Assembly (NCBI GenBank): GCA_020746875.1
Contig: JAGTJL010000004.1
Coordinates: 1,922,001-1,986,000 of the forward strand
Origin: Rhexocercosporidium sp. MPI-PUGE-AT-0058
Taxonomy: Eukaryota > Ascomycota > Leotiomycetes > Helotiales
Reading direction: 5' to 3'
DNA: 64,000 nt
Position numbers and translations under genes: made by a program. Under the pieces are notes generated by a model. That model did no database searches. It saw only the letters and a list, made by a program, of their open reading frames with translations, and was not told the DNA's origin. The stretch's first letter is position 1. Each line of letters opens with the position of its first letter. Below, in pieces: positions 46,592 to 58,171 of this stretch.

Positions 46592-47842
46592 CTTGATGGG
46601 CTCCTGAGAAAGATGCTGGAGATGATACTACCAAATTCTAGGTAGACCGAGAGACTCTTATACAGTTTTCGAAACAGAGTAGCTTCTTCACGGGCCGTAT
46701 TAACAGTGCCAAAAATCATATGTATTGGTGACTTCCCATCATGTGGCTGCGGATTAGACATTTGCTAGCCGTAAGTCCAATCGGATAGCCTAACTTAGGC
46801 CAGGAACCATCACATCGTCCCGCTGTGCATGCTTGGGATCATATGCAATTGGAGGAACAAACACCCTTAATATAAGAATGGCACCTCTAGGTACTTCGGA
46901 TGAATCTAGAAGATTAAAATCTTGGAGAAATATGTCACAGGGAAACGCCAAGCGACCCAGACGGATTCAAAATTTCGGGAGCCTCTGTTCCTCGACTTGG
47001 CCAATTTGTGCGGTTAAGGAGACCGATGGTCCCGTTTGGTGGCGAGGAACTAGGATATATGAAGAAGGAGGAACTTTGACCATGAGTTCGGTCTTCAATT
47101 TGATGTTCCGTGAGCGGCCCTGTAGTTTTCCATTTGGAACCTTGCCCTGAATAAATAGCACAAGCGAGGTTTTCAGATCCGACACATCTCTGTTGGTCGC
47201 CACCAGATCATTCGTAGAGGCAGAATATCATGACAATAGGATTCTTGTCCTCGACAAGAACATGTCCAATCTCTTTCCATCACATGCCAATATGAACTAG
47301 GTGATTGTCAAGTCTCGATGCGCCTTTAGACCGGAGAATTGTTCCACCGTAGACCGGAGGCTTTGATTCCGCAGCCAAGGGCGGGGATCTGGGGATGCAA
47401 TCTTGCAATTGAGGCCCGAATGCCTAAAGTCGTGCAGCTCACTAGATGAATGTCTCCACTGCAATGAAAGTAGCGCGTTTATATGGTGTCTAGGCTTGAA
47501 GTTCTGATATTAGGTGGCCTCTAGAAGGGTAGTTAGGCGCCTGGCCCGGTGCAGCTAGGGCGCTGCTCGCTAATTTTCAGGAGTGTGTGCTTCTATAGCG
47601 ATATGACACTTGGGAGAGCAATTCCTAGGACTCGATTTAAACGTCATGAAACTTATTTGATAGCAAAAAGAAAGCACTTACTTGTCCGTGAATCTATTGC
47701 ATTGTTGCCATGTCAAGATACTTTGAAGTGAAGTTGAACCATTTGGCAGGATTACTGTAAGCGAGCAACCTAGACCAAGGCGGCCCCGAGAATCGTAATT
47801 CCAAAGAGGCATTTTCTGACGTTCATTTGATACATTTGAGCA
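46592..47842. other. Intergenic
   Basis: Promoter of the GH7 gene and 3' flank of the NLR gene. Short frames at 46833-47203 overlap on both strands and are not protein-like. Confidence 0.45.
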
Positions 47843-50800
47843 CTAACGATAAAACAGTGGAACCAACACATCGTAATCCTCCTCTTCGTCATCTGCATCT
47901 TCCGCATCTTCCTCCCGCAAGAATGCTATCGCACCACCCTTACCCGTAGCCAGTAAATTGGCTCTTGCAATAGCCGCTCTGTTCCTCAAGTCATATGCGT
48001 CTTCAGAGAACCGTCCTTCTGGGTCTGCTTCAAGTACTTGTGCAAGTTTCCAGAGAATGCGAGCAGTGGGACCATCGTCAGCTACTGGACTGTTGAGTTG
48101 CGCAATTGAGCGTGCTTTCTCTAGCCAGGCCCTGCTTATAGTTAGCTCAGGTAGTCTGTGGATCTAGTGAAGTTGCCTACTTTGCGGGCTCCAAATCCCC
48201 TTGCTCGAACTTGACACAACCAAGTGAGTAGTATGCTGCTGCTGTGATGGGGTGCAGTGGCATGGTTGCCAAACCAATCTTCAAACATTCATCGAATGAT
48301 CTCCAAGCCTGATCCCAATCTTTCTGTAGCATGTGAATATTTCCATACACATAATGGACGCTGTCGCCAAGTCAGTATTGGATCTTTTAATATAGTATGT
48401 TTGTAATACTTTGCCATGAAGCCTTTGTCCGCGCCCATCGTTCTCAAGAAAAGTGTCTCTGCCAAGTTCGTTTCTCTCCACGCCTCATCGATATTCAATT
48501 TCAGGGTGTGAAGTCTTCCCACGCAGAGATGAGTAAGAGCCAGTTGAATTGCAGTGCTGTCACCACCAGCGACCCAGATCTGCATCGCGCGATCGAAATT
48601 CTCCTTGGCCCACTTTGGATTACCGGTTGACAGCTCAAGATTTCCGAAGTTGTTGTAGATGGCCGCCACTGCCTAGGTTAGCACAGGTTGCCGAAATGCT
48701 GTGATGACCTTACTTTGGGGGTGGTCGTGGTCTAGCAGTTCTTTCCGGATCTTAAGGGTGTCTTCCCATGCTCTTCGGCAGCGGGACAGTTCGTTCAGAT
48801 CATAGAAACGACTACCGGCAGTGTTCCTGATGTCAGCGTACAAGAGCGATTTCTTGTTTTCACATGCAGCAGTGGCGGTTTCGACGACCCGGTTGCAAAC
48901 ATCGTAATCAGCCACCTCGAAAAGGTACCTAGTAATGTTCAATGCTTGTTTCCTATCATGTTTCGAGAGACAGGACTTACCAGCCACAATGATGGAGAAG
49001 CTGGACGAATTCCGGAGTAGACTTAAGCCTAAGGGACGTGACAGTCAGCGAGTGCCACATTTCACAAGAAGACGAGCATATATCCAGAACAGCTTCAGGT
49101 TCTTGTGAGTAAAATTCTGGGCCTCTCCATACTTACTTTCCGGTAGATCCTGACTTCACATGCCCAGCGAATTTTCGACTCAGAAAAACACCATGAGGAA
49201 TGTACGTTTGACAAGTAGTCCAATATTTAACCAGCGGTTGACTCATGACGACTTTGGGAAAGGCTTCGTGGACCAAGGAAGCTGCGATTTTGAAACTGTT
49301 CTGGAGGTCCTCCTCGTCGTGATAATTCACGGCTTCTTGGACCACTCGATGGATGGAGTAAATACGGTTGTCTCGCTTGATGAGTTCTCTCTTCAGTAGT
49401 TCGTCGATGGCAGCAGAAAATTCAGGAGATGGTGTGAGTGCACTGATGATCGATGTTCGCTTTTGGGGGTTGAGATTTTGTACTTGCTTGCAGAAAGAAA
49501 GTGATCCGTCAAGCACACTTTGATTGCGAGGGAGGAAGAGATCAACGGGAATGGAGTCTGAGTGGTTTATTAGCCAAGTTTCTCAATTTTAGATCATTGA
49601 ATTTTACCGGGTGACAGCCACGAGAACACACTGAGAAGAGTCCTTGCATGAGAGCCGAGAGCGCTGAAAGTCATGTCCCAGAGCGAATCGAGAGCGATCT
49701 CGGAGGCCGAACGGCGAGAGGAGTGACGAGGCGGAAGAGTTCGCATACGTTCTTTGAACTTCTCGTACGTCTTGGCGATTGTAGGACCTCCGATATTGGC
49801 ATCTTTAATCATGACAGCTGCTTGTCTTACGGCGAGTGCTAATCCTTCAAGCTGGCCCAAGAATTTTTTGGCAGCCACAATTTCAGACTGAGGGATGGCA
49901 TTTTCGCGGTCCGCCTTCTCCCAATCTTCTCCAAGGAGCTTCAGCAGTAACTCCCAACTTTGTTCGTCTGTGAATGGCTTGACTGTGTCTCCCTTGCGGC
50001 TCTCATCCTTGGCAAAGTTATAATACTCCCTGGACGTGATGAGAATGGCACCCATTGCGCCGACTGGCCAGTATTTCTGAAGAATTTGGTCCCGTTCTTG
50101 TTGATGTTAGTAAGGGACAAACACCGCAAGGGGAATTTTCACGTACCTGCGTTGTCGAAGATCAACAACCACTTCTTCTCTATCATGATATTAGCAAGTG
50201 AGACTCGGTTGCTTTTTGTCCACTTACTTGTGAGCTTCAACCATTTCAAAACGGCGAGTAGGTTCTCCTCGTGGTGGCCATCCTTTGCGGCGCCAGGAAG
50301 ATTCAAAGACAGCGCTACATCTGTAAAGCTTTGTCTGATCGACACAGAAGTTTCACACTGAATCCAGAAAATAGCATCATACCCACCGGGATTCACGTGA
50401 GCAAATTGAAGGGCTATTTCAGTCTTGCCTACTCCACGTCTCCCGTATATCGTGTATGTTCGAAAGCTTGCAACTCCATCATCTTGATCCTTGGGCTTCA
50501 AATACTTTAGAATCTTGTCCAATTCCTCTTTTCTGCCGTAGAAAGTCCGATTTCTCTGGAAGGGAAGAATACGATTGGGAAAGACTCCTGGTTCTTCTGA
50601 ATCTGGCAGCGCGGCATGACGAGAAGACAAACTCTTCACTTGTCGATCCCGGTTGACCTTTGAGAAGTTGCCGATCTCGCTGTATAACGTATCAGTTCAA
50701 TGTCTGGATATCTGATGGAAAAATCTGGATTTCGGACGAGATTCCCGAAGATCCGTATCCTTACCTGACGTGCTTAACCGTGTAATCTAGTGATGCTAAC

Positions 50801-51762
50801 TGTTGATCGATATTCGCTCTCATGTCAGGCCATGTTTCTGCAGACTCCTTTTCTGTTCAGAAAGTCAGTTTATCTGTCTTTCAAATTGAAAGTTAGATTA
50901 TTGAGATGACATACCGGACAGATGCTCGTGGAAATAATCAATACAATCAACAAGCACCATAACAACCGGATCTAAGAAATCAATCACAGCAATTCTTGCC
51001 TCGTTCTTTTCATCACACGATTCCAAGCATCGATTGAACAGCACTGTGACCTTCCGGAGTCTATCTATCAAATCACAAGTCCGTTTGAGTCTATCAAGAG
51101 ATGTGTATGACATCTGATATATGTTAGTTTGATTTTCTGGCTGGTCTCACACTTGGATTGAAGCACTACCTTCAAATTGAGATAGATCAGACCCCAGAGA
51201 ACTTCGAATTTGACATCAAATGGTACAATCAGTCCATCAAATGCCATGGTCAATTTGACCAATACACTTGGGAAGGCGTGTATCCTGCTCATCTGTCGCT
51301 TCATGATGTGTGTTGATGACGAGTCGCTGAGTTTGGCTTGAATTTCGTCTTTGATATCATGCCAATATATGTAATCAGCGGCGGCCTTTTGATCTGTTGA
51401 AATCAGTCAAGTTCATACTTTACTTTAAAGTGGTTCGTTTTACCTTGTGGGGAGAGTCTTGACGTTGCGGAATGGACAATATCCTCCCATCGCTTAACGA
51501 CAAATTTCCTCGTGTCACTGTTGAAGTCAGTCTCGAACAAGGAAGGCAAAATTCTGGTTGCTCACGAGAAATCTACATCGTATTCATCTCCCCTCGGAAT
51601 GCTTGCAGCGGCGCCCTTGTGGCCATCTTGAACGCCAATTGTATGCCCATTCACCCCATCAAACTCTCCATTAGTCCCTCTACGAATGAGTGGTTCTTGG
51701 ACGGCATGATTGCCATTCAAAGCGATACTATGCACCGCATTCGAGATCCCCACAGCTGTCAT
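47843..51762 (-). CDS. NB-ARC/TPR NOD-like receptor (STAND ATPase), 14 exons, 1055 aa
   Basis: Exons, low to high: 47843-48131, 48181-48360, 48410-48668, 48714-48928, 48981-49028, 49137-49557, 49608-50096, 50147-50179, 50228-50679, 50765-50852, 50915-51113, 51170-51393, 51444-51517, 51566-51762. All phases close over 1056 codons. Residues 1-66 are Gly/Asn/His-rich and probably flexible. Residues about 67-330 form an all-helical domain I do not recognise (not HET, patatin, PNP or protease). The NB-ARC domain has Walker A GRRGVGKT at 340-347, Walker B KKWLLIFDNA at 412-421, the sensor-like GAILITSRE at 438-446, and a GLPL-like block reading GLALAVRQAA. A winged-helix part precedes TPR-like repeats (about 735-985: RCRRAWEDTLKIRKELLDHD; AIYNNFGNLELSTG; YYSLGCVKFEQGDL). 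The tail is acidic. Such proteins mediate fungal self/non-self or programmed cell-death responses; ligand unknown. Confidence 0.9.
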
Positions 51763-53076
51763 GGCTGCAGAAGTACGCTACGGAAAACTCGCAAAGAGAC
51801 AGTTGCTTGACACAATCTCAAGTCAATACATTTGCGAATCGTAAAATGGATGTTCGAGACTCTAGATTTGAAGACATGGACCTAGAGCTCCAGAAGTTAT
51901 GACGAGAGAGGTATGCGCCCGCAGAATTTGTTATGAGAGGGCTGTGGACGCTCGTACACTGGGCTGAAATTAACATGGTAACTTTACGCGGGAGTACACC
52001 AAGAACCCATGAATGCCCGTTGACCAGTCTGATGGAGTGACTCAAATGAGGCTCGCGACAGGACCAATCGTAGCACACTGATTGTGTGGCTTACAGCTCG
52101 TGCCTCATCTGCATATTGCGCAGCGAGTATGCTTCAAAGACGCACCTCCATGCCCTAGCACTGCCTTGCAGATACGCCCGACTCCAGTGTGGATGTTCGA
52201 TGGGTAAATTTAAGAATGAGGGGTACTGGCTCGGAACCATGGGGCTTACTTGCAGGCTCACACAGAACCCCTCCAACTTCGATGGGTTGCATGAAGCCAC
52301 CGATAAGAACGTCAACCGCAACAGGCTGGAATTCACCAAGGCTGGGTGTCTGCATGAAGCTAAATATCTCAACAAGTGCAAAAGTGTATGCATACGATCG
52401 GTCGCAATATTCCCCACACAGCCTTGTGAGCATTACGAATCTGCCTTGCCAGCAAAACGTACTCTGGCTGAAATGGTTCGGCTTGGTGAATAAGCGAATG
52501 AATGAAGAGGATGAGTTTCAATTACTTAATCTATTCATATTGTTGGGAGTTTTAGTTACTTTGACGACGTATTAGAAGCGTTAGGCACCATCTCAGTTCT
52601 GCTTCAGCGTAGGTGAACAAACTGAGAGGCTACAGTTCAGTGTTCGATCATAGCCATGATCACGTGATACCGAGGGGGTAAAGTACCCCGCTTGGTGTTG
52701 TTTTTTCTCGATGTATACTAGCGTAGTCTAACTTGAATATCTGCTTTAAAAGTCGAACTAGATAAAAAGGTGTAAAGGCGATTTGTAATGAAGACATCCA
52801 ACCAACATAGCAGAGAATGGGGGTACAGGATGAAATGTGATGAGGAGCTGCTACTCGGTCAGCGTCGGTGTACGATTCGCTACAAGAGGAAGTTAGGAAC
52901 GCAATGTCTAAACGAGCCTATCTCGAGGCCCTGTAGATCTAGCCTTGCAGCCTTCCTCGTGACAACCTTAAGTGCACCTCGAATAGGCTCACGATATTGC
53001 AAACGTGAAGACTCAGGAGTACAGCCTTCGTCTAAAATCTTCTCGACAGCACCAAGTCGCCTTGCAACTATTCACA
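51763..53076. other. Intergenic between NLR and oxidoreductase genes
   Basis: Divergent promoters. Around 52090-52575 three overlapping frames on both strands stay open for 90-130 codons; none has recognisable motifs or splicing, so no gene is called. Confidence 0.45.
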
Positions 53077-54094
53077 ATGTCTCCAGTACGAGCAACCCTC
53101 GAATACCTACAAAAGTTGCCACTCTACGAATACGAGAAGCCATACTGGTGTTTTTTGCCCCCAAAAGAGGGGTACGATCCAGATCATCAACGAGTCGACA
53201 ATCTCGAATTCGAAAGCCGTTCCGATATTATTATTGAGAACATACGAGATCGGAAAACGAAAGCGAGGATTGGAGAGTGTGGGTTCGAAGTCTTTGATCA
53301 CAAGAGCAAATTTTCGGCGTTTCCAAGGGCGGAAGATGTTATCCAGTACCGCGAGGAGACAGAAATGCTTTTGAAGGAGAAACTTGGCGCGGAGTTTGTA
53401 CTGTGTTATGATTCGAGACTGAGGGAAAATATTTTGTTTCAGCGGAGGCAGCTGGATCTCAATGATCTAACCCTTACTGAGGGACCGGCTCGTGGAGTTC
53501 ACAATGGTATGTGACCCGCTGAAAGTCAGATCTGATGACATTGAGATCTGATATTGACCAGATATCACTTATATATCTGGCCCAACAGTCATCAATCGAT
53601 ATCTGTCAGATGAAATAAAAGCCAAATATCTGAGGCCAGGTTACCGCTTTCGTATTGTCAAGTAAGCAGAAATTCTGAAAGCGATTCAAACATGCGCTAA
53701 TCTTGGCGGCAGTACCTGGAGAACACTCATTCCCCAACTTGAGGATCGCCCTCTTGCTCTTTGTGACAGCAGGTCTGTCAATCCAGAAGATCTCGTTGCA
53801 GCCGATCGAATTATTCCAGATAGAGTTGGTGAGGTCTACTACCTGACGTACAATCCCAATCACAAATGGTTCTGGCTCGAAAAACAGACCCCTTCGGAAC
53901 CGTATGCTTTTGTGATGTACGATACGAAGGGTGGAGATCATGCTCGATGTAAGGTTACCACCTTGAATTCAGACTAAAAACTAACAGTACTTCTAGTTTG
54001 TCCGCACGTCTCGTTTGTGAACCCAAATGCGCCTGAAGATGCTGCTCCTCGGCAATCGATTGAGACCCGGTCCATAGTCATCACCAAAGAATGA
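53077..54094 (+). CDS. CmcJ/AsaB-like oxidoreductase (GA4 desaturase family), 287 aa
   Basis: Exons are 53077-53506, 53562-53661, 53713-53948 and 53997-54094, with introns of 48-55 bases and exact phases. Start at MSPVRATLEYLQKLPLYEYE. The family pattern is clear: an N-terminal half with YWCFLPPKEGYDPD, then NTWRTLIPQLEDRPLALCDS followed by RSVNPEDLVAADRIIPDRVG, then EVYYLTYNPNHKWFWLEKQT, and the C-terminal SFVNPNAPEDAAPRQSIETR ending SIVITKE. Members (AsaB, CmcJ, GA4 desaturase-related) act as hydroxylases, desaturases or tailoring enzymes in fungal secondary metabolism and often occur singly. The SRSV and ETRSIV motifs near the C-terminus are invariant in members I know. No biosynthetic core gene lies within the window, so the substrate is unknown. 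Confidence 0.9.
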
Positions 54095-54130
54095 GAGGAG
54101 AAGCTGGACAGATGATCAGAAATGGCATAA

Positions 54131-54365
54131 TATCAACAGCATTGGGAATTGAATTCTCCAGAACGGGCTTACCGACTTCTGCGCATATTCTTGAGAGACA
54201 TCTTCTCCGAGTTTGGTCATTTGCAGGAAGTTGAAGACCATTCGACACTGGCAAAGATGGGAGGAACAAGCATTCAAGCATGGAGTGGAGTATGCAAGGC
54301 ATAGGAAAGCATTGGTTGCATTGTATTTGAGGCAACATTCACCTGAAAGGTACCCCAAGAAATAA
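54131..54365 (+). pseudogene. Frameshifted gene remnant, unknown family
   Basis: Two adjacent open stretches in different frames read as one continuous protein. The first is HWELNSPERAYRLLRIFLRD followed by IFSEFGHLQEVED; about 54240 a one-base shift leads into TIRHWQRWEEQAFKHGVEYA, followed by RHRKALVALYLRQHSPERYP and TAA. Both pieces have ordinary protein composition, whereas the other frames break off. No ATG-led start is visible because a stop lies at about 54128-54130. It follows 36 bases after the oxidoreductase stop codon. I cannot name the family. An undetected short intron instead of a frameshift is possible but the spacing is only a single base. Confidence 0.4.
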
Positions 54366-55037
54366 TGAACACTTCATACACATATGTTTAGGCTTTTGAA
54401 GCTAGATGTCGTTAATATTGGGAAAATCTAGCGGGAAACTAAGTTTGAATCCAGGTTCTCTATCCACATACACGTGACTTGAATTATGGTCGTTCAGAGG
54501 GGTACACCAATCCGAATCCAAGTGGAAATCTTGATTTTGAGCTACTTATGCTAGGGCCTAAGTATGCCCGGAGTCTAATAGCAGATATATTAGATAGATA
54601 TCTCCAAGTCACCACGTGAGATCGTATCACAAGATTCTTCAATGTCGAGGGCTGAATAATAGCCCGGAACAGCGTCTCAAGCAAGAATACTAAGCAATCT
54701 GCATATTAAGTACCAGCTGGGTCAATGAACAGGCCAATAAGCTATTTCAAAAGCCCCGATATCAAGTTGTTGAGTTATACATCCCTACAATCTAGTCAAT
54801 TTGGTGACACTCAAGACCCACCACCACTTTCCCACCAACCAATCACGCTCACAATAACTCCATTACATCCCCGTAATCAAGGACTCCCCAGCCCTTAGCT
54901 TCCTTCCCACGAGCCTGGAATCCCATTTCTAGCTAACCCAAGCTCCGCCAGAACCCTGGACAGAATTTTAATCTACACTCTCCGAGTTTTGTAGCCAAAT
55001 AAGGTGGTTTTCAATAACGAGCAGCTAAACAGCTTCA
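54366..55037. other. Intergenic
   Basis: AT-rich, no gene seen. Confidence 0.45.
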
Positions 55038-55121
55038 TCTTTGATGGTCTAACGGTCATGATTTCCGCTTGTCATTTCAGACAAGTCGCGGGAGATCGGG
55101 GTTCGACTCCCCGTCAGAGAG
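55038..55121 (+). tRNA. tRNA-Asp(GTC) with 12-base intron
   Basis: The acceptor stem pairs TCTTTGA (55038-55044) with TCAGAGA (55114-55120), with one G-U, and G is the discriminator at 55121. The D arm contains GGTCTAACGGTCATGAT (A box). The anticodon stem is TCCGC/GCGGG around the loop TTGTCA...C, with anticodon GTC at 55071-55073. The T arm CGGGG-TTCGACT-CCCCG is the B box. The canonical intron site (after position 37) holds 12 bases, 55075-55086. Its GACAA (55080-55084) is exactly complementary to TTGTC (55069-55073) and would form the usual anticodon-intron helix. CCA is not encoded, as normal for eukaryotes. The body resembles fungal Asp and Glu tRNAs; the identity call rests on the anticodon. 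Confidence 0.92.
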
Positions 55122-55166
55122 ATTCTCTAGAGTTCATGTCCCCCAGTGCTTACTGGGACACCTCAC

Positions 55167-55178
55167 TTTTGCTTTTTT
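55167..55178 (+). terminator. RNA polymerase III T-run terminator
   Basis: TTTT followed by GC and TTTTTT, 46-57 bases after the tRNA-Asp 3' end. No T-run of four or more occurs between them. Confidence 0.6.
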
Positions 55179-55694
55179 GCCCTCGGGATTTTTGGGAAAT
55201 AGCTTCCTTCCAGTGTTCCTTAGGTGCAAGGATTATGTTGGATAAGTAATTGGGTGACAAAATTTTGGTGAATTTTATCTACGATAGAGATTGGGAATGT
55301 TGTCACTGGCTTGTTTTCGACGATATTTTTCGTAGTTGCGGCTCAGCTTGTGCGGCGCTCGTCTCGCTTCGCAAGGGGTGGCTACAACATCCTTGGCGAG
55401 ATTGCGACTTTGACAAGTCACAGTTCTGGGGGGCTACTCTTAACTACCGAGACTTAATAATTTTACAAGTTAGTAAAGAGAGGGGTATCTGAAAACTCTT
55501 TACTGGTGAAATTACGAGTTTTAGATGACGTTTTCGGCGACTTGGTTGTGACTTGATTCGTGTTGGGTACACGAGTATGAGACTAACACATCTTCGGTTT
55601 GCAAGGCATCGATTCGCAAATGACATTCTTGTCTTCAGAACATGATAGCTCTATTGAACTCCATTCCTAAACTCATCTAAACAGCAACATCTCC
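55179..55694. other. Intergenic
   Basis: Between the tRNA and the end of TSR1. A short open frame at 55250-55492 has no domain; not called. Confidence 0.45.
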
Positions 55695-58171
55695 CTAAGT
55701 ATCAACCTCCATAACCACATCCCCCTCCTTAGGAAGCACTTCCTCTAGATTCCAAACCCTCGCATTCCTAGGCCACATGCGCTTATACAGACTAACACCT
55801 ACCGAATCCTGAGGATTTATTTTACCATCAAACGTAGCCTTGAAATACCCATGCGTGCCCAGACTCTCCTTGATGAAACCACTACGACCACGCTTAGTCC
55901 AGAGCTGCAAGGCTTTGAACCACTCTACGTCTTCGCGGTTGAAGAACATGTAGCGGATCGTTACGAGCTTCTTGTGGATCTTGTAGGGGTGTCCGGTGAG
56001 GATTATGCGTTTGGCGATCACGCGTGAGGAGGATGGCGCCATTGATGTACCGGTTCCGAGGAGCGTCAGAGGAAGGGGAGAGGGATTTTCTTCAGTGGGT
56101 ATGTTTCGCTTGAAGAATAGGGTTGGCACGGAACCCCATGTCATTGGTGCAACGAAGGTTGCTACTGTCGATTGCCCGGGGTGCAGGAAGCGATCGAATT
56201 TGTGTACATCGTTAGATGTGTTGCCGCCCTGGGAGAAGAGAGGGTTGATGACAAATCGCCGAGGACCACACTGCATGATCATTTCCTGCTTGGATTTCAC
56301 GGCCGTGGTATAGTCAGAGCTAAGCGTGAAGTTGAAGTTGAGAACTGCACGCTTGTGCTCGTGGCGTAATAGGGAGAAAAGATTGAGTGGGCGAGATGGG
56401 TTGTATGATGATCGAAGAGAAGTTGGGACATTTCGGAGATGGATGTGAACTCGAGTACCAGCCGGAACACCACCAATCAAAGCTTCCCGAGTGACTTGAC
56501 TTCTCGTAGACTTGTAATCAGGGACTTGGAGTAGTCGTCTCCAGTCCTCTGGCTCATATGCTCTGTCTTCGGCTTCCTCCCAGCGACTCTCTCGCAAGCT
56601 CTTCAGTCCACGATACTTGAGCAATCGTTCCCTCGCAAGAACATGAGGATGTAGCTCGATTTCATCTGGAAATTCACGGTCATCTTCTGCCTCGTCAACG
56701 TTTCGATTTCGGAATGCGGCAAGTTGCTCTGCTTCGGCCTCGTCATCTGGTGTCGGGTCGAGGAACATCTCGCTCTTGGCATATTCTGTCGGAGCAAACT
56801 CCGTTGGCTCTCGTGGTGCGAAACCTTCTACTCCATCTTGTGGCAAAGCCGGTGCACCCATAGAATGGTCGCCCTGCTCATCGACATCTTCAAAATCAGA
56901 TCCGGAATCAGAGAAGTTGTCTCCAAGATACCATGCTGCTTGATATGCCGACGTGCCTTTCGGTAACCGTCTTGGTTTCGCAGGTAGATGGGTCTCATCG
57001 TCCGAGAAATAGTGATGGTCATCCAGGAGCACACCGCGCTTGTCGCTTGTTGCCACTGACATAGTCGCATCAATGTCACCGTCCATCATAATCGCTTCTG
57101 GGGCTAAGTCTAATGTGTCGTCCTGGTCTTCTGTTGGGGTATCAAGAATATTCTCCGCATCGCTTTCGTCCACCGTCATCTCGTCTTGTCTCCTCTTTTT
57201 CGAAGTTAATGGCGCAGCGGTGATCTTCTCAATCTGGAAATCGCCCCAGTCTCCAACTTGGACCAGTCTGTCCGCCTTCAAGCCCTTGCCTCTAACCACC
57301 CCAGTCAGAACAACGCCCTCTTGCTCAGTCTCAGGCCATTGCACATCGTCTACAAGCATCCAACTTCTATCCTCTCTCCATCGCACTCCTTTTGGTGTTG
57401 TAGTACACAATGATCGCATAAGGTTGGCGCATTCTTGTCTCGAGTCCAGGTTGTGTACTTTCTCCTGATCCGGGTGGAAGTGTGTAACGTATGACTTCAG
57501 TGAAGCCAATACCTGCGGTCTTCTTTTTGCTGGTTCCACCTTGTCAAGACCTTGGACGACAGTCATAAGAGTAGACAGACCCTGGCTTTCGACACTTCGG
57601 ATTATCAGTTCTCCCAGCGCATCCACCTCTTGATCGGGAGATAGAATAAATATGACAAAGTCTGCTACTCTGCCAGCATCCAGACAAGCCACCAAATCCC
57701 TCTTCAGTACAATGTATTGTGCCTTTTGCTTGAATCGATCAATTTCCGTTCGCAGAAGTCCTTCCTCTGGTACCTCCGCCTCGATGTCCAGACTTCCGCT
57801 CAAAAGTCGCACCGCCGCAGCAGCATCTCCATCATCGCATAACGGGATAACCGCAATTATCCTCGGTGCTCCATCACGGCCTGCGAAGACGTTGGTCTCC
57901 CTCAAATGTTCCTTGTGCTTGTTCAGCTGCTTCTGCTTATTTTGATTTCGGCGGTCGAACTTGGACATCATTTGCTGATGGGGCGTCTTCCGGTGACTGA
58001 GATCTGCGAGTTTGCCTATTTACTGTCAGTATGTCATCTGGAAAATTCATGGAGGGGTAAACCTTTGGCAATTTCCTTCAATGCGCCCTTGGTTGCCTTT
58101 CTAGATTTAAATCCTTTCTGGTTGCCTTTCGTCGTACTCCTATGCGAGTGAGACTGCGCAGAAGGAGCCAT
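55695..58171 (-). CDS. tsr1: 40S ribosome biogenesis factor Tsr1 (BMS1/TSR1 family)
   Basis: The gene reads complement(55695..58015, 58063..58171), 809 aa. Exon 1 gives the basic N-terminus (MAPSAQSHSHRSTTKGNQKG, then FKSRKATKGALKEIA), and the 47-base intron joins to KLADLSHRKTPHQQMMSKFD. The family order is seen: a GTPase-like domain without a P-loop (PRIIAVIPLCDDGDAAAAVR), an acidic insert (about residues 285-420, with TVDESDAENILD and EDQDDTLDLAPEA), then the C-terminal beta-barrel region with LRNVPTSLRSSYNPSRPLNL, GPRRFVINPLFSQGGNTSND and GHPYKIHKKLVTIRYMFFNR. Length agrees with yeast Tsr1 (788 aa). Tsr1 binds late pre-40S particles in the cytoplasm and blocks premature initiation-factor docking. 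The stop is followed by AT-rich 3' sequence. Confidence 0.96.

Noticed and set aside
49133..49136. In-frame TAA in the NLR gene after STGK, first read as a nonsense mutation
   Set aside because: A GTAAGT donor overlaps it and a CCTTAG acceptor at 49029 after a GCTGAC branch gives a phase-correct 108-base intron and restores KLKSTPEFVQLL, so the stop is intronic.
49029..49136. Stop-free continuation after that TAA in the same frame, considered as exon sequence
   Set aside because: It would require keeping the stop codon; splicing it out gives normal family spacing.
52090..52575. Three overlapping 90-130 codon frames between the NLR and the oxidoreductase
   Set aside because: They exist on both strands at once, lack motifs and have no splice partners.
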